From positions 1 through 34,863 of the forward strand of contig DYLV01000011.1 in the NCBI GenBank assembly GCA_020721925.1: DNA of 34,863 nt. The letters run 5' to 3'. Below the pieces are notes generated by a model. It was not told where the DNA came from, made no database searches, and saw nothing but the letters and a program-made list of their open reading frames with translations. This DNA comes from Leptospira biflexa (GTDB lineage Bacteria > Spirochaetota > UBA4802 > JAGODF01). The position numbers were made by a program, and so were the translations under genes. Position 1 is the stretch's first letter. Every line of letters begins with the position of its first letter. Shown in pieces: positions 9,427 to 18,457 of this stretch.

Positions 9427-9509
9427 TATTGTGGTTTGCGTTCTGTTCATACCATGACTGATTGTGCGGGGCTTTCGGCACGATCGATAAAACGTAGAAG
9501 GAATCCACC

Positions 9510-12500
9510 ATGAAGAAAAAAACGGATGGTGCGGCTCATGTACGGAAAGTTCGTTTCGTAACTGCCACATCGCTTTTCGATGGCCACGATGCGGCCATCA
9601 ACATCATCAGGCGAATCTTGCAGCAGGAAGGTGCCGAAGTGGTTCATTTAGGCCATAACCGTTCTGCGAGAGAAATAGTCAACGCGGCTATTCAGGAAGG
9701 TGTGCAGGCTATTGGGGTGAGTTCGTATCAGGGTGGGCATATTGAATTTTTTAAATACATGAAGGATCTCCTCGAAGAGCATGGTGTGGGGCATATAAAA
9801 ATTTTCGGCGGTGGTGGCGGGGTTATCGTGTCCGATGAAATTCGGGAGCTTGAGCGATATGGCATTGAAAAGATATATTCGCCTGAAGATGGACAACGGC
9901 TTGGCCTTGTGGGAATGATTCGCGATATGATAACCCGGGCCTCACAGGTTACCATTCCGCAGTTGCCGGAAGACTGGAAGGAAAAGCTTTGTGCGCGAAA
10001 CAGCTTTGTCATCACCCAGCTTATTTCAATTGCCGAAAAAGATTATGATGAAAAGCGCGAGGTGTATCGTACCATCGGAAAGGAAATAAAAGCGATTGCG
10101 AAAAAAGCTCCCGTAATCGGATTTACTGGAACGGGAGGTTCGGGAAAAAGCTCTCTTGAAGATGAATTCATTCGGCGCTATCTTTTACGCTTTCCCGACA
10201 AAACTCTGGCAATTCTTGCAATAGATCCAACCAGAAAAAAAACAGGCGGTGCACTTTTAGGCGATCGTATCAGGATGAATTTTCTGGAACCAAAACGGAC
10301 ATTTATGCGTTCGCTTGCCACGAGAGAATCGAGAAATGAACTGACAATTTCGATACGCGACTCAATCGCAATCTTGCGCGCTGCAGGATTCGATCTCATT
10401 ATGGTGGAAACGCCTGGTATTGGACAGGGGGATGCGGGCGTTGTGGAATACAGCGACTGTTCAGTGTATGTGATGACGTCGGAATACGGCGCCCCAACCC
10501 AGCTTGAAAAAATCGACATGCTCGATTTCGCGGATTTAATTGTGCTCAATAAGTTTGACCATAAAAACTCTATGGATGCCCTGCGAGATATTCGAAAGCA
10601 GTATCGACGGAACAGAGGATGTTTTGATATGCCGGATGAGCAACTTCCAATCGTTGCCACAACCGCGAGCAATTTTAACGATCCCGGCCTTAATTTGATG
10701 TTTGATCGATTAATTGAAATACTCAAAAGCAAGGGCTTTCCTGCAAAAACGGAATGTGCACTTACAGGGACGGATTTTAGCAAGGCCATGTCTGCAAATC
10801 TCATCCCGGTTCAGCGTGAACAGTATTTGTGGGAAATTTCTGAAACAATTCTGAAATATCACGAAAAGACAGAAAATGAAGCAAAACTTCTTGAAAAAAT
10901 TGAAGCGCTGAGACTTGCGGCCCAGGAAATGCAGGATGAGAAGATACAGGATCAAATCAGGAATACAGAGAAGTTGATGAGCGAAGAAACGAGGAATATT
11001 CTTGATAGCTGGAAAACTATTAAAACTCGCTATGAAGGCGATGAAATAAGCCTGCGCATACGTGAAAGGGAAATCGGGATGCGCCTTAAGGAAACATCGC
11101 TTTCAGGACTTTGCATCCCCAAAATTGCTCTCCCTTCATATTCACGCGAATCGGATATATACTGCTGGCTTCGCAAGGAGCATCTTCCTGGCTATTTCCC
11201 TTACACCGCAGGGGTTTTCCCTTTCAGAAGGGAGGGTGAAGATCCAAAAAGACAATTTGCGGGTGAGGGTACTCCGACGCGCACAAACGGACGCTTTCAT
11301 TATCTCACGCGCGATGATACCGCCAAACGTCTTTCGACGGCCTTCGATTCCATCACCCTCTATGGGGAAGATCCGAGCGAAGAGCCGGATATCTTCGGGA
11401 AAATCGGCGAAAGCGGCGTTAGCGTATGCACTTTAGACGATATGAAAAAGCTGTATGCGGGATTCGATCTCTGCGATCCCTCTACGAGCGTCTCGATGAC
11501 TATCAATGGTCCCGCCCCCATGATGCTTGCCTTTTTCTTTAATACGGCGATTGACCAACAGCTTGAAAAATTCAAATCCGCAAACGGCCGCGAGGTGACA
11601 GACGAGGAGCGAGAAAAAATTGCGCGGGATGTGCTCTCCAGAGTGCGGGGTACCGTGCAGGCCGATATTCTAAAAGAAGATCAGGGACAGAATACATGCA
11701 TTTTTTCTATACCATTTGCCCTTAAGATGATGGGCGACATTCAGGAGTATTTTATTGAAAAAAATGTGCGCAATTTTTATTCGGTAAGCATCAGTGGCTA
11801 TCACATTGCTGAGGCAGGTGCAAACCCGATCACTCAGCTTGCGCTCACGCTCTCAAACGCGTTTACTTACGTGGAGTACTACCTCAGCAGGGGAATGAAA
11901 GTTGACGATTTTGCGCCGAACTTTTCCTTTTTCTTTTCAAGCGGAATGGATCCTGAATACAATGTGCTTATTCGCGTAGCGCGGAGAATATGGGCGATTG
12001 CAATGAAATATCACTATGGTGCAAATGAGCAGAGCCAGAGGCTTAAGTGCCACATCCAGACGTCGGGAAGATCGCTCCATGCACAGGAAATGCAGTTCAA
12101 CGATATTCGCACCACGCTTCAGGCACTCATGGCATTGAATGACAATTGCAATTCGCTACACACGAATTCGTACGATGAAGCGGTGACCACACCGACGGAA
12201 GAATCGGTGCGCAGGGCAATGGCGATTCAGCTCATTATAGGGAAGGAATACGGAATCTTTAAAAATCAGAATCCGCTTCAGGGAAGTTTTCTTATCGAAT
12301 GGCTGACCGATGAAGTGGAAAAGGCGGTGTTGGAAAAATTCAGAGAGCTCAATATGCGCGGGGGAGTTCTTGGCGCAATGGAAACTCACTATCAGCGCAG
12401 CATGATTCAGGATGAATCGCTTCTCTACGAACACAAAAAGCACAGTGGGGAGCTTCCGATTATTGGTGTCAATACATACCGCAATCCGCATGCAGAGGAA

Positions 12501-12752
12501 AAACAGGCGCACACACCTATTCAGCTTTCCCGCGCAAGTTATGATGAGAAAATGGAGCAGATACATAATCTCAGGGAATTCCACAATAAAAATGAAATAG
12601 CGGCCAGAGAAACGCTTTCGAAGCTGCATGAGGCTGCAGTATTGGGTAAAAATATTTTTGCCCAGCTCATGGAAACCGCACGCTATGCAAGCCTCGGGCA
12701 GATGACTGCGGTGCTGTATGAAGCAGGTGGTAAGTATCGAAGGAATATGTAG
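9510..12752 (+). CDS. icmF: Fused isobutyryl-CoA mutase (B12-binding domain, MeaB-like G domain, mutase domain)
   Basis: 1080 aa; B12-binding DGHDAAINIIRRI, P-loop GFTGTGGSGKSS, LNKFD, mutase PYTAGVFPFRREGEDPKRQFAGEGTPTRTN, GTVQADILKEDQGQNTCIFS, SISGYHIAEAGANPITQLA; SD agaagga. Confidence 0.95.
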   Translation: MKKKTDGAAHVRKVRFVTATSLFDGHDAAINIIRRILQQEGAEVVHLGHNRSAREIVNAAIQEGVQAIGVSSYQGGHIEFFKYMKDLLEEHGVGHIKIFGGGGGVIVSDEIRELERYGIEKIYSPEDGQRLGLVGMIRDMITRASQVTIPQLPEDWKEKLCARNSFVITQLISIAEKDYDEKREVYRTIGKEIKAIAKKAPVIGFTGTGGSGKSSLEDEFIRRYLLRFPDKTLAILAIDPTRKKTGGALLGDRIRMNFLEPKRTFMRSLATRESRNELTISIRDSIAILRAAGFDLIMVETPGIGQGDAGVVEYSDCSVYVMTSEYGAPTQLEKIDMLDFADLIVLNKFDHKNSMDALRDIRKQYRRNRGCFDMPDEQLPIVATTASNFNDPGLNLMFDRLIEILKSKGFPAKTECALTGTDFSKAMSANLIPVQREQYLWEISETILKYHEKTENEAKLLEKIEALRLAAQEMQDEKIQDQIRNTEKLMSEETRNILDSWKTIKTRYEGDEISLRIREREIGMRLKETSLSGLCIPKIALPSYSRESDIYCWLRKEHLPGYFPYTAGVFPFRREGEDPKRQFAGEGTPTRTNGRFHYLTRDDTAKRLSTAFDSITLYGEDPSEEPDIFGKIGESGVSVCTLDDMKKLYAGFDLCDPSTSVSMTINGPAPMMLAFFFNTAIDQQLEKFKSANGREVTDEEREKIARDVLSRVRGTVQADILKEDQGQNTCIFSIPFALKMMGDIQEYFIEKNVRNFYSVSISGYHIAEAGANPITQLALTLSNAFTYVEYYLSRGMKVDDFAPNFSFFFSSGMDPEYNVLIRVARRIWAIAMKYHYGANEQSQRLKCHIQTSGRSLHAQEMQFNDIRTTLQALMALNDNCNSLHTNSYDEAVTTPTEESVRRAMAIQLIIGKEYGIFKNQNPLQGSFLIEWLTDEVEKAVLEKFRELNMRGGVLGAMETHYQRSMIQDESLLYEHKKHSGELPIIGVNTYRNPHAEEKQAHTPIQLSRASYDEKMEQIHNLREFHNKNEIAARETLSKLHEAAVLGKNIFAQLMETARYASLGQMTAVLYEAGGKYRRNM

Positions 12753-12952
12753 GGGGTATTCTGGGCTTATAGAAAATCTTCCCTTCTCACGATCAGGTTA
12801 TTGCACTTCGCCGGGAATGGGGCTTTTCATTTGCTCTTCAATCTGCGCGTTATACTTGCACTGCAGAATAGAGAAGAGTTGTTTCAGGCTCGACATAAGA
12901 GCGCAGTGATCGACTACACGACTCTACGATGAGGCTAGTTTAATTGTAATTC

Positions 12953-13381
12953 TCAGTGTTTAGTTTCGGGTCCAAGATCGAGCAGGCTGTCTATTGAATT
13001 TTTCCCTTCATTCTGTGCGTGATAACCCGGGAGAATCAGATGTATATTTTCTTTTGTTGAAATAGCCATCGACTGGATTTCTTCATTATATTCTGATACA
13101 AAATCAGTTATCTCATCCTGACTGCAGATAAATTGCACACCGATTTCTCTCCCATTCACTCTCACCACCCGGGCGGGCATGATGATGTTTTTATGTTTGA
13201 ATGGGAAACGGAATTCGAGCATATCGCCCTGATACAGAATTGATCGCCCCAGAAAACAAAGCCCCCCGGCGGAAATATTAACCACTTCGACCGGAATAAA
13301 GGCATTCTCACCTTTCTTCGATACTTCCACACTGAATTTAAAAAGCTTCACGCGGGGATATTGCCGTTTATCGACAGCCAT
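12953..13381 (-). CDS. PilZ domain protein (predicted c-di-GMP binding)
   Basis: RxxxR (RQYPR) and NxSxxG (NISAGG) PilZ motifs with a following beta-rich segment. Confidence 0.82.
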   Translation of the reverse strand: MAVDKRQYPRVKLFKFSVEVSKKGENAFIPVEVVNISAGGLCFLGRSILYQGDMLEFRFPFKHKNIIMPARVVRVNGREIGVQFICSQDEITDFVSEYNEEIQSMAISTKENIHLILPGYHAQNEGKNSIDSLLDLGPETKH

Positions 13382-13595
13382 GATGTGCCTCTGTTTTCAA
13401 TTATGATTCGTATCAATTTTTCCAACCTGTACAGGAGTATACTCCATCGTATGAGAATAGTGCAAGAAAAATTTGTCGTGTATATGGTATTGTTTATTAT
13501 GAGCTTTTTACTCATAGTAGCGGGGAAATTTCGAATCGTGAGTATTTTCCCTTGACAAATGGGCCTCAGTCCCGTGTCTCAAAAGTTTACACGGG

Positions 13596-15413
13596 ATGAT
13601 TACAAAGGGGATACACGAAAAAAAAGCAGCAATTCTCCGCTGGCTCATGCAAGCGCGGAATACATATTTTTCGAGCGAAATGGCTCATTATGTGTATTTG
13701 ATTGTCCTTTCGACTCTTCTTGGCGCCTTTGCGGGGCTTGCCGCAATTGTGTTCAACTACCTCCTCGATGCAACCCGTCGTTTCTTCGCGCCGGAAAATT
13801 TTACCGCGTTGCTGGGATTAAACCGCAATCTCGTTATTATGATTCCATTGGTTGGCGCTCTCATCATTGCAGGAGCATCCCGTCTTTTCCCGAAGCTATC
13901 GAAAGACCGTTCAGTAACGGCAATTATCAAATCCATTTTGCTTCGGAATGGCTATATTCCCATATCAAAAACGGTTTTTCATTTTTTTGCATCGATTATC
14001 ACCATCGGCACAGGTGCGCCGCTTGGACCAGAGGCCCCCGCCGCGAAAATGGGTAGCGGCCTCGGGTCGGCAATGTCGCAGCTTTTGGGGCTCGGAAAAA
14101 AGGACATGCGGATGTTCACTGCCGCGGGGGCGGGCGCTGCCATCTCGGCAATATTCAATGCGCCCATCGCAGGCGTCTTTTTCGGAATTGAAGTGGTGCT
14201 TCTGAGCGATTTAAAAAATCAGTCTCTTTCTGCGCTCATCATCTCATCGGTCGTGGCTGATATTATTTCACGCTCGGTGCAGGTGGGCCATCAGGCGATA
14301 TTGATTCCGCACTACAATCCTGGAGGCCCTAAAGATTTGTTTTTTTTCTTTGCAATAGGTATTTTGTGCGGTATAACGGCACTCACATTTCACGGCGTAA
14401 AAAGAAAAATTAAAGTGTTGATCGATGAGAAGCTGGCTATTCAAAATGAGTTTAAAAAGTTAGTGCCCCTGTCCATCGTATTCGGTTTCGTCATCACGAA
14501 ATATTACAGCCTTTTCGGCATCGGCTATAATACACTCGGAGAGGTTGTTTCGGGGCGTTTCAACCTTGCGGATCTCGTGATTCTCTTATGCCTCAATATC
14601 TTTTTTGTTGCACTGTATGTGAGCGCCGGAGGCTTTGGAGGAACTTTCGCACCCGCTTTGGTGATGGGTATTATGCTCGGATATGCATTTGCCCTTGCGC
14701 TAAATGCGTTTTTCGATTTTACTCTTGATCCGGTGACTTTTGCGCTCATTGCGATGGGAGGGGTGCTCTCAGGGATCAATTCAATTCCGCTCACCGCCAT
14801 TATGCTCGTGTTCGAAACGACAGGGGATTATAAATTCATCCTTCCCCTCATGCTCGTTTCTATTATATCCTATCTGGTAACGATTTACTACAACAAAGGT
14901 ACAGTGTATGCCGTAGAACTGCTGGAAGAAGGAATCGATGTCTCGAAGAGACGAGAAGTGGATTTGCTGGGAAAAATTCATGTGGCGGATATCATGGACA
15001 GGGATTATTCTTGTGTCAAATATGAAACGCCATTTAAAAATCTTGTTGATGTCCTTTTAGCTTCGCAGCATGGCAGCGTAGTAGTGGTCAATAAAAACAA
15101 TCACCCCCTCGGTATAATTTCACTCAATGATATTAAGACAATTCTCCTTTCACAGGATCTCGTAGATCTTCTCATTGCCGGCGATATATATTCAGAAACG
15201 GAAACGGTGAGCGTTGGTGCGCGCGTGTCAGATGCTCTCATTTCAATGGAAAAGCAAAATTTAGAGATTTTACCGGTTATGGACAAAAGGGGAAACGGAA
15301 TAATGGTGGGATTGCTTACTTATCAGCGTATCATTCAGGCCTATAACCGACTTCTTGAAGAATGGGAAACCGATCAATTCATGCTTGAACGTCTGGGAAA
15401 AAAAATCAGTTGA
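13596..15413 (+). CDS. CLC-family chloride channel/transporter with C-terminal CBS pair
   Basis: GTGAPLGPEAPAAKMGSGLG (GxEGP-like), FNAPIAGVFFGIEVVL, SAGGFGGTFAPALVMG; CBS domains after residue ~460 (VADIMDRDYSCVKYETP..., VSVGARVSDALISMEKQNLEILPVMD). Confidence 0.92.
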   Translation: MITKGIHEKKAAILRWLMQARNTYFSSEMAHYVYLIVLSTLLGAFAGLAAIVFNYLLDATRRFFAPENFTALLGLNRNLVIMIPLVGALIIAGASRLFPKLSKDRSVTAIIKSILLRNGYIPISKTVFHFFASIITIGTGAPLGPEAPAAKMGSGLGSAMSQLLGLGKKDMRMFTAAGAGAAISAIFNAPIAGVFFGIEVVLLSDLKNQSLSALIISSVVADIISRSVQVGHQAILIPHYNPGGPKDLFFFFAIGILCGITALTFHGVKRKIKVLIDEKLAIQNEFKKLVPLSIVFGFVITKYYSLFGIGYNTLGEVVSGRFNLADLVILLCLNIFFVALYVSAGGFGGTFAPALVMGIMLGYAFALALNAFFDFTLDPVTFALIAMGGVLSGINSIPLTAIMLVFETTGDYKFILPLMLVSIISYLVTIYYNKGTVYAVELLEEGIDVSKRREVDLLGKIHVADIMDRDYSCVKYETPFKNLVDVLLASQHGSVVVVNKNNHPLGIISLNDIKTILLSQDLVDLLIAGDIYSETETVSVGARVSDALISMEKQNLEILPVMDKRGNGIMVGLLTYQRIIQAYNRLLEEWETDQFMLERLGKKIS

Positions 15414-15897
15414 GATAGCTTACCGCACCAAGATATCGATGTGACCAGTATGTTTTAGCAAGGCTTGCGTATCCGACCTTTTTGCCGGGTTTTGGTGCGT
15501 GGATGAATTTTCCGCGGCCGACGTAGATACCAACGTGTGAAACTCCACTTCCGGATATTCTGAAAAATACGAGATCACCGGGCTGAATATTGCGTTTTGA
15601 TATCCGCCTCCCTTCGTAAAATTGGTCGGTAGCGGTACGAGGAATGTCGATTCCATTCTTGCGGTATACGTACATGGCAAGGCCGGAGCAGTCGAATCCT
15701 TTCGGTGATGATCCGCCGTAACGATATGGAGTGCCGAGTTGGGATCGAGCAGTCTGTACGATGTTGCTGCGCATCTTTGGGCTGTATGCAACTCGAGTTG
15801 TTCTCACAAGCGGTGGTGCACAATAACTTACGGCAAGAAGCATCAGCATTGCACAGAGTACGGCATTATATATGATATTTTTTTTCAACGCCCTCAT
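15406..15897 (-). CDS. NlpC/P60 family cell-wall peptidase
   Basis: GTPYRYGGSSPKGFDCSGLAMYVY (Cys), GVSHVGIYVGRGKFIHAPKPG (His); N-terminal signal/TM. Confidence 0.92.
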   Translation of the reverse strand: MRALKKNIIYNAVLCAMLMLLAVSYCAPPLVRTTRVAYSPKMRSNIVQTARSQLGTPYRYGGSSPKGFDCSGLAMYVYRKNGIDIPRTATDQFYEGRRISKRNIQPGDLVFFRISGSGVSHVGIYVGRGKFIHAPKPGKKVGYASLAKTYWSHRYLGAVSYLN

Positions 15898-15936
15898 ATG
15901 ATATATATCGGAATGGGAAGGCCGGAAATAAAATCG

Positions 15937-17433
15937 TTATGATTTTTTTGAGAAATAGGAAGCGATGGCTTCCACCAGGCCGTCTATCGTGTAGTTCTCC
16001 GCAACGATTTGAGGTTCACCGGCAAGCTTTCGCACCGTTTCAGCAGTCACGGGGCCGATGCATGCAAATATGGCGGATGATTTTTGAATGAGGGAAAAAA
16101 AATTTTTCGCGGTAGAAGAACTTGTGAAAGTCACCACGTCGGCGCATGAGGACATGTGAATGATCTCTTCGGGAAGATCATCGGGCAGAACCGTATCGTA
16201 GAGAAAAATTCGCGTGACATGCGCGCCTGCACGAAGGAGGCCATCGTAAAGCACGTCGCGTGCTTCGGCAGCGCATGGCAGTAAAATTTTTTCACCCCGA
16301 ATTCCTTGATTTTCCATTGCCTCTAAAAGCGATTCAGCCACGAATTTTTCCGATATGAGGTCACAAAGAATGCCGTGCGATGCAAGCGATTTGGCCGTTG
16401 CCGGGCCGATTGCTGCCACGCGTGTAGATTGAAAGGCGCGGGCATCAAGACGATGCGCAGACAATCGATTGAAAAATAATTCAACCGCATTTTGAGAGGT
16501 GAATACCACCCAATCGAACTGGAGAAGTCTGGTTATTGCTTCATCGATTTGTCTCTCATTGCGCGGAAGTATTTTAATCGTCGGCAGCTCGATAATGTCA
16601 GCGCCGAGCGATGCAAGCTTTTTTGAAAGTTCCGATGCCTGCTCTCTCGTACGGGTAACAACGATTTTTTTCCCAAAAAGGGGGCGGGTATCGAACCAGC
16701 GAAGAGTATTCCGCATATTCACTACCTCGCCGATGATGATGATTGCAGGAGCAGCAATCTTTGCAATGGCTGCCCGTTCGGCTATATCGGCAAGCGTACC
16801 TGTTGTGGTGATTTGTCGTGGTGTTGTTCCCCATGATACGACTGCGGCAGGAGTATTGGCGGGGAATTTTTTTTCTGAAATCATATTGTGCGCAATTTTT
16901 CCGAGGTTTTTCATTCCCATTAGAAAGACAAAAGTTTTGTGCGGCTGATAATCGGGAAGAGTTATTTCAAAAGCTTCCGTCGCGTCGCTTCTTCTGTGGC
17001 CTGTGATCACTTCAAAACGGTTGGCCCAATCGCGGTGGGTGACGGGGATGCCGGCATAGGCAGGTGCGGAATAAAAGGATGAGATGCCGGGAATTATTTC
17101 AAAAGGAATACCATGTCGTACAAGCTCTTCCGCCTCCTCGCCGCCGCGGCCGAAGATGTAAGGATCACCTCCTTTGAGGCGGACGACGGTCTTGCCGGAT
17201 TTTGCTTTTTCAACGATGAGCCGGTTTATTTCTTCCTGGGGAAGGGTGTGGTCGCCGCCTTTTTTCCCCACATATATAAGTTCCTTATTTTCCCCGGAAA
17301 TGAGTTCCGGATTTGCGAGAAAATCATATATGATGCAGTCGGCTTCGCGTAGAGCTTCAATCGCGCGGATGGTAATAAGCCCCGGATCGCCGGGCCCTGC
17401 CCCTGCAAGATATACTTTTCCGATTGTACTCAT
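15937..17433 (-). CDS. cobA-hemD: Uroporphyrinogen-III C-methyltransferase / uroporphyrinogen-III synthase fusion
   Basis: N-term 'GKVYLAGAGPGDPGLITIRAIEALREADCIIYD...VVRLKGGDPYIFGRGGEEAE' (CobA/SUMT); C-term 'GKKIVVTRTREQASELSKKLASLGADIIELPTIKI' (HemD). Confidence 0.93.
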   Translation of the reverse strand: MSTIGKVYLAGAGPGDPGLITIRAIEALREADCIIYDFLANPELISGENKELIYVGKKGGDHTLPQEEINRLIVEKAKSGKTVVRLKGGDPYIFGRGGEEAEELVRHGIPFEIIPGISSFYSAPAYAGIPVTHRDWANRFEVITGHRRSDATEAFEITLPDYQPHKTFVFLMGMKNLGKIAHNMISEKKFPANTPAAVVSWGTTPRQITTTGTLADIAERAAIAKIAAPAIIIIGEVVNMRNTLRWFDTRPLFGKKIVVTRTREQASELSKKLASLGADIIELPTIKILPRNERQIDEAITRLLQFDWVVFTSQNAVELFFNRLSAHRLDARAFQSTRVAAIGPATAKSLASHGILCDLISEKFVAESLLEAMENQGIRGEKILLPCAAEARDVLYDGLLRAGAHVTRIFLYDTVLPDDLPEEIIHMSSCADVVTFTSSSTAKNFFSLIQKSSAIFACIGPVTAETVRKLAGEPQIVAENYTIDGLVEAIASYFSKKS

Positions 17434-18344
17434 AGTATTGTGTGTGCTCCCATTTCTTTTATTGTGCGGGCCAATTCCTTTCCCAGAATTTCTGGATTTT
17501 CCCCCGTAGCGCTTGCGCGATAAAACGATTTTCCATCTGGTGAGGCGATCACGCCGCTAAGATGGACCGAGGAGTTATCCGTATGCGCAAGTGCACCGAG
17601 TGGAATATGGCATCCTGCGCCAAACTCTTTTAAAAAAGAACGCTCGGCTGCAATTGCACGTCTGGTTGCGTAATCATTGAGAAATGAAAGCTCTTCTTGC
17701 AACTGAATGTCTTCGTGGCGTACTTGCACTGCTAACGCGCCCTGTCCGGGGGCGGGCAAAAAATAGCTGAATGGGAGAGTAAATTCGATGAGACCAGTAA
17801 GGTCTATATCGAGGCGGGAGATTCCCGCCCGTGCCAGGATAATCGCATCGAATTTTTTTTCACGAAGTCGCTTGATTCTCGTGGGCACATTGCCGCGTAG
17901 CGGCTTAATGGTAAGAGTTGGAATTTCATGAAGAATCTGCGCGGCCCGGCGCAGGGAACTGGTCCCCACGACGGCGCTTTTCACGAGTGGGATGGAAGCG
18001 GATGGATCGTAGCGGTCGCTTCGTATCAGCAGCACATCCGAAGGATCATCGCGAGGCGTGATTGCCGCTATTGAAAGCCCGGAAGTATCGTCCACCGGGA
18101 GATCTTTGAGGCTGTGCACGGCACAATCGATTTTTTTTGTAAGAAGCGCATCTTCGATTTCTTTTGTAAAAAATCCTTTGCCTTCCATCTTGTCGAATGA
18201 TACGTTTTGAATGCGATCTCCCTTCGTCTTGATGATGATTATTTCCGTTTTGTTTTCGCCAATTCTGCGCGCTATGTAGTGTGCCTGCCAGAGGGCGAGT
18301 TCACTGCCACGTGTTCCGATCCGTATCATTGCTTTTTGTTTCAA
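17430..18344 (-). CDS. hemC: Hydroxymethylbilane synthase (porphobilinogen deaminase)
   Basis: IGTRGSELALWQA, AVHSLKDLP, GTSSLRRAAQ, FGAGCHIPLGALA (cofactor Cys); 4-nt overlap with cobA-hemD. Confidence 0.95.
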   Translation of the reverse strand: MKQKAMIRIGTRGSELALWQAHYIARRIGENKTEIIIIKTKGDRIQNVSFDKMEGKGFFTKEIEDALLTKKIDCAVHSLKDLPVDDTSGLSIAAITPRDDPSDVLLIRSDRYDPSASIPLVKSAVVGTSSLRRAAQILHEIPTLTIKPLRGNVPTRIKRLREKKFDAIILARAGISRLDIDLTGLIEFTLPFSYFLPAPGQGALAVQVRHEDIQLQEELSFLNDYATRRAIAAERSFLKEFGAGCHIPLGALAHTDNSSVHLSGVIASPDGKSFYRASATGENPEILGKELARTIKEMGAHTIL

Positions 18345-18457
18345 GAATCGATGATTACTCTATACTTATTCTACAGTCATTCTGCAATTGCGGGCAATGC
18401 TTGTCAAGAGTATTGGTGGCTTACGATGTTTGAGACAGGCATATCGGCTGAGGCAAA

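Noticed and set aside
9220-9509. Cobalamin riboswitch upstream of the B12-dependent icmF
   Set aside because: No B12-box-like conserved sequence found by eye in this leader.
10178-10804. 208-aa minus-strand ORF antisense to icmF
   Set aside because: Ser/Arg-rich shadow ORF inside a clear coding region.
12798-12896. 32-aa minus-strand ORF MSSLKQLFSILQCKYNAQIEEQMKSPIPGEVQ between icmF and the PilZ gene
   Set aside because: Composition looks plausible but there is no clear ribosome-binding site or known family; too short to support alone.
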